Shown: piece by piece, positions 53,001-64,000 of the stretch
Layout of the letters: every line of letters begins with the position of its first letter
Numbering within the stretch: position 1 is the stretch's first letter
Assembly (NCBI RefSeq): GCF_037975245.1
Contig: NC_092570.1
Location: forward strand, 15,555,001 to 15,619,000
Source of the DNA: Apostichopus japonicus
Taxonomy: Eukaryota > Echinodermata > Holothuroidea > Aspidochirotida > Stichopodidae
DNA length: 64,000 nucleotides
Reading direction: 5' to 3'
Notes under the pieces: generated by a model
What the model was told of the DNA's origin: nothing
Seen by the model: only the letters and a program-made list of their open reading frames with translations
Databases searched by the model: none
Position numbers and translations under genes: made by a program

Positions 53001-56000
53001 TTGACAGGTTCCATCATTGTCACATTAAATTATGTCATTAGCCCTGCCTGTCGGTAATGAATGAGGGAGCAAATGTGACACATTTTGATGAACTGAACGC
53101 TGATAAGAAACCATGCAGAATGAATGTGTTGACATTCAACAGTTGTACAGAATGGTACTTCATGATAACAGAGTATGCTAGCCATTTATAAAGAGAGGGG
53201 GAATAAAATGGTAATGCATTTGGCCAATCAAAAGTTTTTTTTCTGAAATTGCAACTTGGAAAGATGCTTTCTTTAACCCTATTGAATGACATATCACTGT
53301 AAGCATATATTGTATAGACTACTCCATAGAGAAGTTTGTCTTCAAAGACTAAACGCCACAGATAAATATGAAAAATCAACATTACTCCGATACTGCCTCC
53401 AGTACATGCACTCTCCCTTGGAATATACCTAGCTTCCAACAATACATCATTTTCTTGAACCTCCCTTATATCCTACCCCAGTTGAGGTCTTTGCCCTTCC
53501 AGATTTCCCTCATGTTATATTGATTGGAGTGGGTATGAAGTAAATCCCCCCCCCCCCAAAAAAATATAGCAACTTTGGGTCATTTGTAGTCAGATCATCG
53601 AAAGGGATTTCATAAAATGTTGAGTGAACGTTGTTTACCAGTATTTATTGTAAAGTAGTGAATTTTTTTCACCGTGTCACTGTACTTTGAGTAAGAAGGT
53701 CAGATTGTGTTGAATGCTTCTCCAGGTATAATATCGTGCATTATGTGCTGGCAGAAGATTCTCGTAAGGTTTCAAGTAAGCACTGATTAATAAACCAGAT
53801 GAGTGGGTACTCCTGCACTGTACAGTACTAATACAGTAGGTTCAACGATAAAATACTTCAAGAGATAACTGGAGATCATTTATAGATTCACAAATTTAGT
53901 ACCTGTACAGTATGTCAGTGGTTACCAAACTATGGGTGAATTTAAGCCCAGTAATTAGCCAGTGTTTTGGGGGGTGGGGGGAAGGGACGGGGGAAAAGGG
54001 AATGGTACTGCTGTTGTTATGGTAGAAACCGGGGGGGAGGGATGGGGGAAAAGGGAATGGCATTGCTGTTGTTATGGTAGAAACCAAAGATGGATTCATT
54101 GAGTTTGGTTTTCCTACCGTGCTCTAATAATGCTATAAAATGTATATAAGCAGTAGAAGGTATGTTGTGCAAGTGGCTGGGAATGTTAGTAGGGGTTACA
54201 TTACTTACTCCTACTGTATTTTAATGTCGACGATTACATTTTTTCATTCTTCTGGTAAAGTTTTAATTACTACGCCATTTTTAAATATTTGCCTGTCTGG
54301 CTTTTCATATCTGCAATTATAGTGCAATTAGGTTTACAGTGTGCTTCCCCCCCCCCCCCGCCTCCCAGCACCCCCTATCTTTCTGTCATTCTCTGCCACA
54401 CCTTCCTTTCCATTGATTTTTCTGTGTTGCCACTCCTTTAATAGCATTCAACAGTTGAGTAAGTACTGTCTGAGCACTACCAGTACTTACAAACTCTGTG
54501 TTTTGGTGACATTTTCTTCACACCTCGGTATATAGCATTCATAACAAGGTTACTGGCCTACTTTTATGTAACTCGTTTCAAATTTAAAAACATTTACTAG
54601 CAACTTAAAGTTTTGTTTTAATAAGTTGAAGATACAATTACTGCCTCAGTAAAAGTCTCAATGTGTGTTTGCCAAATTTTAACTTCAACCTTTCCAGCTT
54701 ACTGCCCTAAAAGCTCAGTGAAAATAACACTGTTCTATGCAGTTTTCATATTAATTATTATTAATATTTATTGAGTTATCTGTCATTAAACATTTTGAGC
54801 TGAATAAAATTTGTTATTCGTAATTATGTTATATACACTGGACATAGGAGAGATTGGTTAGGTTTGTTGCACAGAACACCATCTTTGGGCCAATTAATAA
54901 ACCTGATATGGCTAGTGCATGGTGTTTTAATATATATATATATATACTGTATATATATATTTATATTTATATATATATATATACTGTTATACCTACTGTA
55001 CCACTTTTGTTGTTTTACGTTCACTTTTCTGCAAAGTAATTTAGGCTGTTACCCGTTGATGCTCTGTAGTGATTTGGGAGGTATTTGGTTACAATATTTA
55101 TCTTCTTAATTTGAGGTATATACCGTAAACAGTTCCAGAGCTGATTTTGGTTGTACCGTGACCAAAAATTGGTCTTCTCGGGCGGGCAAAAGGGATGAGC
55201 ATCAAGAGTTTGCCCCTGCTTTCAAATCTGTATGTAAACAATTGTTTTGGTCTTTATTAACAGTGAGTGGGATGCGGAGCTAGAGAAGGAGAGGAAGACT
55301 GGACAAAAGGCGAGTCTTTTGAATGCAATCATCCGAAACTGTCGACTTCTTTTTCTACTCAACGGATTTATCGTTTTCTTTGAGGTTAGTATTCATCATC
55401 ATCATCATCGATGGTGTACATAGCCAAAGCAAAGCAAGCAGTGAGTCTAAGCTGAAGGCTGTGGGAGGGGGGCTGTGGGAGGGGGGCTTTGGGAGGGATC
55501 TGCAGTTCGCCTGCCTTTTGATCCTTGACTCATGCAAACCTGGAACTCTGCGTATTTCAAGTTATCAAGCAGATGAATTCATCTTGATTTCCAGTAAAGC
55601 ATGTTATGTTTTTTTTCTCTTTCTTTTCTTTCCATGTTTTTTTTCTTTCTTGCTTTCTCTCACAGAGTAACATATATGTTAGACTATGTTAACACAATGT
55701 AGTTTGACCTAATTTCCATTAATTGCTCAAATTCGTAACAGTTTTAACGATGAGACAAAAGTCTCTCGAATCGCTAAATGCGTAAAGTTGGGGTACGGTA
55801 TTTTTATCTGCAGTAAAGAAATACTTGTTCAAGATTGTCAAGCCCGGAGGAGGGAGGTCTAAGCTTCAGGGTATTCCCCTTCCTGTGTGCGGGAGTGGGG
55901 GGAATGATAGTGTATATTTTATGTGAGTAGTCATTCTTAATATATAGTATACCTCGTAAGATCAAAACAGTTGAAGGTCTGTTTTAAAACCAATTGACAG

Positions 56001-59000
56001 TTTGCCTTCCTTTGTATCCTGGTTGGATATTTCACTTGAGTAGTCCTAATTCTTAATTCTTAGATGATTAGTCTTAATTCTTTAACTATATTCTGTACAA
56101 GTGTACATGCATTTAGAATGGTAGCTGTGAAGTATGCCTTGTTTATCAAAACAGTTCAAGGTCTGTTCTAATACTATTGACAGCTTGTAATCCTGTTTGT
56201 ATAATATATCATACTGGAATAGGTCGTTCTTATTATATTTGGGAAATGGGTGAACCCTGGCAGCAGCTTCTAATGGCAATTATGCCACTAGAGCAATGCT
56301 TTTATAACAGGCGACTTTAAACGCAGTATAGTGATCGGCAAAGCTACTGTAGACACACAAATTTGTAATAAAAAAAAAACACAAACATCCCAGAGTGAGT
56401 GACTTTATGGTTTACCGTGCAGCAGGTCAAACCAGTATGTTTACACTTAACAGCTACTGTATCATGGTCTGATCTTTGTTGTTCATTGGAAAAAGGTCAT
56501 TCTTGTTCCCTTGACCAATGGTTTGTCCTCCAGACAAATCTGGTCTGGTACTGGTACTGGTCAGCATTCTTGTGTTGAATTTTGCTTACAGTAGTACAGC
56601 CAGGTGGTGGTACAATATATAAGGCATTTTACAGTGAGATACAATGCCATCCACCCTCACCTTCTTACATCATATGATAGAGATCTTAGCTGGAATAATT
56701 TTAAAAGGAAAAAAAAAACTGTTAAACTTGGGTGATATCTCAGTTTTAAAGTGGTGTCTGGAGGTGAGGGAGGTGGTGGGTGGAGAGAGGGGTGGGGGGC
56801 TGTCATTTTTATCTCAATACATTACATGTATAGAGATATTGTAACAGTAAGTGGGACTCTCTCTTCTCTTAAAAATTTTTCAGCGTCTTCATACGAAGCT
56901 CTTTTTCTCTGGAATTTCCAGAGCAAGAATATATCATATAGACCAACAAAAGTTACTATTCTTTATTCGAGAATTTTATCTCATTCTATGACTTTTTCAC
57001 CGATTTATGTCCAAATCGGACTGAAAACGATTGTTGCAGACCATTTTTGCACACGCTCCAAAACTTGTTTGTAGGGAACTTTTGCCCACGTTTCCCTGCG
57101 TATTTGTTAATTATTATTCGATGTCTATGGTTTATTATGGGCATGTGACATATTACTTCTCAGCGATTGGTTTGTTATCTGCGGTTTAATGTTTTATGAA
57201 AGAGAATAGAATTGTCTTTCAACAGTGGTATCGTCTAAGATAGGGTCCTATTTATTATATATTTTATTAACATTTTAAACTTTCATTTGTTTTTACAGGT
57301 AGGTATGAATAAGAATTTTACTAGTTGTAAATGACATTTTATGGCTTTTATTTGCTTTATTTGATGTTTAATTAAATGATTTTTCTTTCTTAAAACAACA
57401 CTGGGCTGCCGCCCCTACTTTTAGTAAAAAGGTCCGTTTTTGATGATTAAGCCCCGCCTCCAAGTCTGGTTTGTAGCAGATTGGCTATGACTCATGACAG
57501 CTACATGTTAGATATACGAAAATGGCTACCCTCGCGACCAATTTTCTGTACTGTAGTTAGGTGCGCGAGGTGTAGTTTATTGCATGCTAATTACATATAC
57601 ACATTGTGTACTGTTGAATTTTACGTAGTGCATTTAATCTATATTAAGGCCTTCGTTTTTGTAACATCCATTTAAGGATAGTACTGGTGTTCAGGTAGCT
57701 TTTCAGAGCAAGGGCCATGATAAGTTTGTTTGATTGCCCTTCATGTATTTTTGTATAATTACATTTACACATTTTTGTACTTCTGAAGGCTACTTAGGCC
57801 TAGGCCTAATGCATAAATTAAAAAATATATATAGGCCTAGGCCTATTACTATTATTAGGCTTTCAGTGATAGCCACATTAGCATTGTACTGGTGTTCAGA
57901 CAACTTTTCCTAGGAAGGACCAGCGTAAGTTTGTTGATGGGTACGTATAAAAGAGGAGCCGGCCATAGCATCACAACTTTTATAAGACTATAAAAATTGT
58001 ATAAGGTTATGTTTTATTTATAAGAATATAAAATGTATAAGGTTATAAGAGGTATGTTTAGCTTTCTTTTGAACCTGTGGTGTTTGACATAAAATGTACA
58101 AAGAATTAAAATAAAATAACAAAATGGAGAGGAACTGAGGTGGCTTTTAGGGGAGGAGAAGGCCACCCATCACTTTCAAATAAAAACTTGTAATCTTCTT
58201 TTACATTATTTTTTCCAAGTCATAAATCCATGAAATCTTCATGTCAGAAAAATTGAGATGGAAAAACGTGGGTTGTTTTGATACTTGGAAGTGGACACAG
58301 TTTTGATGGTAGTCACCACTACAGTCTACAGTAACATACAGTAGGTCAATAGGCCTAGCTCTCAAGGCGGGCATCAAGAATATGGCCGAGTTCGCCTCTT
58401 CTAATTTGGCCGTTGTCATTGACGTCAAACTATATGACCAAAAAGTCCAACAGAGACTGACCCAAGATGAAGTATACCACATAAAAAACAGGTATTCTAT
58501 GACATTACTAAACCTTGCAGCGTTGTTCTTTCGACAAACAGGCAAAGAGCGCTAAAGGCAACACTAGCAGGATAAAGTGTAACCTGCAGAGACTATTCGT
58601 GGCAAAGTAGCTTAAATGCAAGTTATATATTTGTTGTACCATGATTGATATTGATAATTGTCAGGGTTGGCATTTTCCCGGTAAAAACCAGGTAAAAACC
58701 GGGAAAAACTGGTAAATACCGGTAAAAACCGCCTCCGTCTCGAAAACTATTATTACTTGTCCGTAATATGCAGGGTCATCAGTAGGCACGATATTGTTTC
58801 ATGACAGGCATATGTTATTGAATATGGGAGTTTCTTAGCTTCATTTTGAGCTATTTTATCACAACCTAATTCTACTTTTTGTGGAAAAAAGAGTATTTTT
58901 CATATTGCACATGTATAGTTATTCCTGTCACGATCTCTTTAGCAGTATGCATTGCCTATTGCCCAAACCATTATAGGTCTACACTGGGACACTCACCCCT

Positions 59001-62000
59001 CCTAAATTCTTCAGGCCTATTATGTGCTCAGTCAGTTTGAACATTCAATTAATACAGTAGGCAACAGTCTCATACTGGACACTGTCATTAGAGTTCTGGG
59101 AATTGTGTTTAAACGTCAGTTATTTACTCTGGAGGTCCAGCTAATATTCACTTTGCAAAATTGTTATGCAGAGCTTGACAGGTTGAACACTATACAGGTA
59201 TTTTTTAGTTTCATGTAACTTATATTTTAAGACACAAAAACATGTTCCTAGTTCATACTGTAGTTTGCAAGAATTTAGCAGAGTACACTCTATGTAGTTT
59301 TCATTGTTACTTGAGAGATCTACTTGGCGAGCGAATTGTAAAAGTTACACTGTGAATATGTTTGCTCACTTTCCATGTTTTTGTGATGGTGTTGCATTAT
59401 ATATGTAACAAGACAATGTGACATTTATAGTATGACGAACCATAGCCCTAGGAGGCACCAACAGTTTGATACTTGTCCATTCTCTAGATTATGGAATTAT
59501 GCATCTCGATAGGAAAATAAAGTTGGTTGATTTGAGCATCCAATATATTATTTATTTGAATTATTTATAATAGTCTAATCGGTAAACTCACAAAGTTATA
59601 GATCATGGCTGTTCTTTGGATGTATCCCAACCCCCTACTGTACCATAAGATGCCATTTTCTTGTAGTTTCTATGCTCCTCCACATGAATTTTTAGGAATT
59701 CTATATAATTTGAGGTTTTTCCCACTTATAGGTGGTAAAAACCGCCTGGTAAAACCGGCCAACCCTGATAATTGTAGAGACAGTCACAGAGCAAAGATTT
59801 GAAATTAGGAATCGAAATTAAAACTTCCAGTATTGAGATACTGCGTCATTGATGCTCTTGTTTTTTATTTATGTCTTGTGATGTCATCATGCCACTAGAA
59901 AATTGAAGGTTTGCGCTTGAATGCAAAATTGCAGCCTTAAACACCAAAATGAAATTTGGCCTTATTATTGGAAAAGTTGAATGAATTGAATATCAAATTT
60001 CCTTTGAACAATTATGGGGAAGGGGTGGAAAAATTGCTCAAGTTTATCAGAGTAAGTCATATATTTCTTCTCCATCCATGCACGAAATATCTTTTGACGG
60101 TTTCAAAATTATCATAGTTAAATATTGCAAATTAGTCTTTCACACCCCTCGAAATAAATTTCCAGTGGGAAGAATTTCTCAATCACTGCAAACAAAGTCG
60201 GTCATTCTCCATAGAATCTACAGGTACAGTACACAAGTGTCGACAAAGGGGGATGTCAAGGATAAACGAACGTTAACTTACAAAGTGGTCGATTACCCTT
60301 AGAAACAGAAGTTTTAATGACTTTATAGAGTTGACTTTTTACCAAAAGAGGTTAGACAAATATACTGCCATGTCATGCAGAGGCGCCCAAGGGGGTTTGA
60401 CCGGTAAATGACCACTAGTCAATAGTGTGTTTCATCACGGGTCTACGATCAGTAAACGGGGGGGGGGGGGGTATTTTGGAGAGGGGATGAAAAAGGTTAA
60501 ATTTCAAGCAAATTAGTATCAGAGAGCACTGACTCTATTCTGGCTTTTTTGACTTTGTTATTGACTTCTTTTCTTTCTTCTTCTTTATGGACTTGCAAGA
60601 TATGTCCTTAGCAACCGTAGATATGTCCTTAGCAACCGTAGATATCAGATGTCGTAAAAGATCGTATATCGCACACGTATCATGTAACACTGCATTGGAT
60701 CGAGTAGAATTTCATCTCCAGAAATGGTCGTTAAATTAAGGCAGTGTTATATGTCCATTTCCATGTCCTGTTGAAGTTTTGTACCAGTCAAACTATCAGT
60801 GTCGGTCCACACTGCGGTACACATATTGCGACTTTGTTTGCATAATTGCCAAACCTGAGAGTATTTAAAGTAATGGCAAAAACCAAAGTTTTTCCCATTT
60901 AGGTATAATTTTACTGTGAGGGAAAGGGAACTTGGCCGATGCAGGGTGGTTGGGGGGGGGGAGGGCAAGGGGGATGTGTAATTATTATAAAGATATTTAT
61001 GTTTCAATACTTTAGTTCCAAATCTCCTTTGAATTGTCAGCAATTTCACACTTATTATTATTATTATTGATTGCTGAAATTATTAGTTTTCATAGTTAAA
61101 AAAAAAAATTGTTACTCTTTCCAGGAATGTGTCTTCAAAGTGGGCCAGCCAATTCTACTGGGCATTTTGGTACAGTATTTCCGGGAGGACTCTACCATTA
61201 CTACGAAACAAGCGTACCTTTGCGCACTGGGTCTGTCCATTTGTGCAGTGGGGATCACTATTCTGCATCATCCCTCATTCTTCATTTCTTCACGTATCGG
61301 GATGAGGACCAGGGTCGCTGTCAGCGCATTGGTGTACAGAAAGGTAGAGGTGTTTTTCTTTATAACAATTTTCACCCCCCAAAAAAATAATAATGTCTAC
61401 CGTCATGGGTGATCTAAAGTCTGATGTTTTGTTGCTTGGATTTAACGCTCTGTTATTCTATGCTGAATTCTACCCAACAATAAGAGCAGTTTATTAAAAT
61501 TATGATTATTTTTTTGGGGCATTGGGTTGAAATGAGCATGCCTTCAAAATCTTGTGTGTCTTTTAATTGTTACATCACCATTCAGAACTCAAGAGTGAGT
61601 TGCTGTACTATGAAAACTAAACTAAACTCTTTTTGATCTAAGACTGTTTGCCCTTTTAAGTGTGATTATTGAGGGCGAATTTCTACTGATACATATCCTG
61701 TCATGCTAGATATAATTATTATCCAGTCGGAAATGCCTCCACTTTAAAGTTTTTTTTTTCCAAGAAAATTACATCAGGGTTTATTTCCTGTGTAGCCATG
61801 ATTGTGACAAATCTGCTTTGTCATGGTTTTGGTTCACGTCACTGTTTATTTGCCGTTAAGGATGCCTTCCAACAGTTACCTTAAATCATGGTGGTTATCT
61901 TTTTTTTATGATTGGGAAGCACGTTGTCAGCAACTCCAGCAAACAACCACATTTGTGAAGCAGAAAATAAGTCACCTTCAATTAATTTGAGAAGTCTCCA

Positions 62001-64000
62001 TGTTTAGAGGTCATGCCAGGTTACTGACATTGCGTCAGTGTGTGTTGCAATACTCCCACTTTTTGTGTTCTGTTTCATGAATTTCCATGTCGTTGATAAG
62101 AATAATATTGTCACTGACGTGATGACTGATGTCAATATTAGGCAATATTAGAAAGGTCTTGATCTGTAAGAAAACCCTTTTGCAAATATCACAGACTACC
62201 ACTTAGAAAAAAAAGGAACAAAGTAAGTGAAAAAGATGAGAAAAAGATTAAAAGTTCAAAAAGATGTGATGTCTTTTGTTACATGTTATTTTATGTTATT
62301 TTATTTTATTTTGTATTTTTTACTCAAATGCCAATGCCAAGAAATCTTTTCAATGTTGATGGTGTATCTGTGTGTGTTGCCTTGAATGTTACACACAATA
62401 AAGTCTACAAATGTACTTGGTATGCGAACATCCTTTTGTGTAATTTGAGTAGACTTTCAAGAGCAGTACAAGAACACTATATTTTGTGGTGGGCAAAGGT
62501 CATTGAGAGGTCACGGGGAAGTGGAAGTTTAAGGATCTTGGTAAAGCCGTTGGTAACTCAAAAAGGAAAGGTTGGAGGAACTTCATATATGTGGTAGATT
62601 AAAACCACCATACAGTGAGTGGAATAAAGTACAGTTCTTCAGAGGTTATACTGTAGGACAACACAGGGTTAAATATTTAAAAAAGGTTTACACTGGATAA
62701 AAATTCAAATGCCTGTTCAACAGCCCTGTTCCATGTGAACCCCTCTGATCCCCTATTCTGTAAAATTAGCTATTTTGACGTGAAATTGTCGTGAAAATAT
62801 TTTATGTCATGGGGCATTTTATATCTACTTTACTGTTAAAGAGAAGTGTTTTGAAACAGACTTTTTTATTCTAGGTACGTTTGAATGATTTTGAACCCCT
62901 TTACAGTCTCCTTTTCATCCTTTTGAATTTTTGTCCGTTTATTAGGCTCTTCGCTTGAGCAATTCTGCCCTGGGTAAAACAACCGTCGGGCAACTGGTAA
63001 ATATATTGTCCAATGACGTAAACAGGTTTGACCTGGTAAGTTCAGTTATAACCATTTTGTATCCGTTTTTTTTTTTCTCTTTGCGATGTCAACTACATGT
63101 GGCTTGTTGAAAACAGCCATTAAAACAGTTGCAGGGAATGTTAAAGATGTAGGACTACAGTTGTACAAGCCATCTCATGAATCTTTCCTGGTTTCTGTCA
63201 TAAATTCTGTTACGTGTTCTGTTCCCCTCATTTTGGAAACTGAAAAAATGCCATAGTGTCAGATTTTAGAAATTACGTTATATTGCCCCTTTGAAAGCTG
63301 AAAAAAATGCCCTGTCATTGAAGTGATAGTCCAAGACAATTTTTTAACTTTCCCTAAACAAAGTTTTGTGTTGGGAGGGGGGGGGTGAAAAGGGGAGGAA
63401 ATTAGAACCCTTGGTCCACAAAGAAATCCTCAAGGGAATGTTAAAAGCTAACTGTGCCACATTCACAAGCCAATGTTGTTGGAGTTGCACAGATATCTAT
63501 TGTTTACTTCTTTACTTTTATTTTTCTTTGTATTGGTTACTTATTGTTTTCTATTGTTTACTTTTATTATTCTTTTCTTGTGTTTTCTTTTCTTATAATA
63601 TTTTATTGTATACATTTATTATTCTTTGCCATTGTTTACTTTTATTTTATGATTTTATTTTGTTTACTTTTATGATTCCTTTTGTTTACTTTCACTATTC
63701 ATTTCTTATTGTGTACATTTCATTCTTATTTACTTTTGTTTACTTTTATAATTCCTTTTCATTGTCTACTTGTTTTGTTCTTTTATTATTATTCGTTTCT
63801 ATTGTCTACTTTATATATTCTTTTCTATTGTTTACTTCTAATATTATTTTCTCATTGTCATTTTGTCGTAATATATTTAAATGTTCTGTTAATTATTCTA
63901 TTGGGGGTATCTTCTTGTTATCTGACAGGCTTTCCTGTTTATTCACTATCTATGGATAGCACCGATACAAATCGTCACCATGCTAGTCGTGCTCTGGTTT
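46932..64000 (+). CDS. ABCC4: ABCC4/MRP4-like ABC transporter, 5' part (six exons, continues past the window)
   Basis: This is the N-terminal part of an ABC subfamily C exporter of the short MRP type, a plasma-membrane pump for organic anions and conjugates. Coding exons are 46932-47023, 49906-50016, 55264-55384, 61125-61343, 62946-63035 and 63929-64000. All introns are GT-AG and all junctions keep frame, giving 235 residues. The start has A at -3 and G at +4 and gives a short leader as in MRP4, with no extra N-terminal membrane domain. Residues 25-40 ([18 protein letters not shown]) match the conserved pre-TM segment, followed by a WD-x-E start to the next block (EWDAELEKE). TM1, TM2 and TM3 lie near residues 86-118, 136-160 and 212-235. 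The coupling region contains RKALRLSN, GKTT and [11 protein letters not shown], all family hallmarks. The ATP-binding domains lie beyond the edge. ABCC subfamily is certain; MRP4 rather than a close relative is likely. The family's usual W-W at the first junction is C-W here. Confidence 0.9.
49906..50016 (+). CDS. ABCC4: ABCC4-like exon 2
   Basis: Acceptor TTTTTGTAACAG and donor ACA|GTGAGT bound 111 nt. It encodes [16 protein letters not shown] followed by [12 protein letters not shown]. These align with the family pattern W-x-x-P-L-F-x-x-G-Y-K-x-x-L-E, then a D/N-x-Y-x-x-x-P-x-D block. The phase fits both neighbours. Confidence 0.88.
53940..54095 (+). repeat. Tandem duplication with G-rich head
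   Basis: GGGGGAAAAGGGAATGG, then CTGCTGTTGTTATGGTAGAA in one copy and a near-identical GGCATTGC version in the next, occurs twice. G-runs at the head of each unit could form a quadruplex. Confidence 0.8.
54930..54985. repeat. Interrupted (TA)n in ABCC4-like intron 2
   Basis: TA runs broken by CTG and TTTA. Confidence 0.9.
55264..55384 (+). CDS. ABCC4: ABCC4-like exon 3
   Basis: The 121-nt exon lies between TTTATTAACAG and GAG|GTTAGT. It encodes [18 protein letters not shown] and then the start of TM1 ([13 protein letters not shown]). The W-D-x-E and Q-K-x-S-L residues are conserved in MRP4-type proteins. Confidence 0.92.
58662..59767 (+). mobile_element. hAT-like element in ABCC4-like intron 3
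   Basis: The ends are CAGGGTTGGC and GGCCAACCCTG, flanked by an exact 8-bp duplication ATAATTGT (58654-58661 and 59768-59775). Both ends carry repeated GGTAAAAACC words next to the inverted repeats. It is 1106 bp with no transposase. Confidence 0.85.
60600..60646 (+). repeat. 22-bp direct tandem duplication
   Basis: GATATGTCCTTAGCAACCGTA occurs twice in a row, exact. Confidence 0.9.
61125..61343 (+). CDS. ABCC4: ABCC4-like exon 4
   Basis: The exon is 219 nt in phase 0, between CTTTCCAG and AAG|GTAGAG. It completes TM1 (VGQPILLG), encodes TM2 with an ILHHPSFF end, and carries the coupling-helix start [15 protein letters not shown]. Confidence 0.95.
62946..63035 (+). CDS. ABCC4: ABCC4-like exon 5
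   Basis: The exon is 90 nt in phase 0, between GTTTATTAG and CTG|GTAAGT. It encodes [16 protein letters not shown] and then [12 protein letters not shown], the most conserved part of the first coupling region. Confidence 0.96.
63495..63870 (+). repeat. T-rich imperfect repeat in ABCC4-like intron 5
   Basis: Repeated words around TATTGTTTACTTTTAT and ATTCTTTTC, with a period near 25-40 bp, lie just upstream of the exon 6 acceptor. The long frame here (from 63366) is an artefact of this composition. Confidence 0.7.
63929..64000 (+). CDS. ABCC4: ABCC4-like exon 6 (cut by window edge)
   Basis: It starts after TCTGACAG and is still open at the last base. It encodes [14 protein letters not shown] followed by a hydrophobic run ending LWF, matching TM3 of MRP4. 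The intron before it (63036-63928) holds a T-rich imperfect repeat with words like TTGTTTACTTTTAT. Confidence 0.92.

Noticed and set aside
53727-53779. Candidate transporter exon 2 (VLAEDSRK-like)
   Set aside because: Phase does not fit exon 3 and it lacks the FPLFKYGYK block; the exon at 49906-50016 fits fully.
63366-63959. 197-codon hydrophobic frame
   Set aside because: Made by a T-rich intron repeat and overlaps transporter exon 6 in another frame.

Overview
The window is from an intron-rich, AT-rich animal genome full of transposons. Weak hints (an MRP4-type transporter, many small hAT-like elements, introns rich in GGTCA-type words, U2-derived repeats) fit a marine invertebrate such as an echinoderm, but nothing in the sequence fixes the species. 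No rRNA gene, functional tRNA gene or CRISPR array was found. Genes were read as split exons, joined by splice sites, phase and comparison between paralogs.

The best-recognised gene is at the right end, on the + strand: the first six coding exons (46932-64000, 235 codons, still open at the edge) of an ABCC4/MRP4-like ABC transporter. All five junctions keep frame.

The most unusual content is a three-member family of small proteins with an N-terminal PDZ-like domain. P1 (+, 17674-24243) looks complete: five coding exons and 219 residues. Its C-terminal half resembles the end of an interleukin-1-type beta-trefoil. P2 (-, 36333-40337) is an inverted recent copy with the same exon sizes and alignable introns; its fourth exon diverges and stops early, leaving PDZ plus a short tail. 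P3 (-, 1332-4628) is an older, diverged copy that keeps the exon 2 and 3 sizes (100 and 70 nt) and runs off the left side. I know of no described PDZ plus IL-1-like protein.

Other possible genes are weak: a short gene at about 8.87-12.98 kb, an open exon at 15.5-15.8 kb, and two exons of a possible membrane protein on the - strand just upstream of P2.

The rest is mobile and repetitive DNA: seven hAT-like elements with inverted ends and matching 8-bp target duplications (five exact, two 7/8), several nested, plus one further copy with a 6/8 duplication; two U2-snRNA-derived repeats; a LINE tail; a 45-bp minisatellite abutting P1; a dense field of palindromes in P1 intron 4; and many long (TA)n tracts. 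Layout: 0-5 kb P3 with nested hAT elements; 7-13 kb U2-like repeat and weak gene; 16-24 kb minisatellite and P1; 25-30 kb nested transposons and LINE tail; 30-36 kb mostly gene-free; 36-40 kb P2; 41-46 kb repeats; 46.9-64 kb the transporter.
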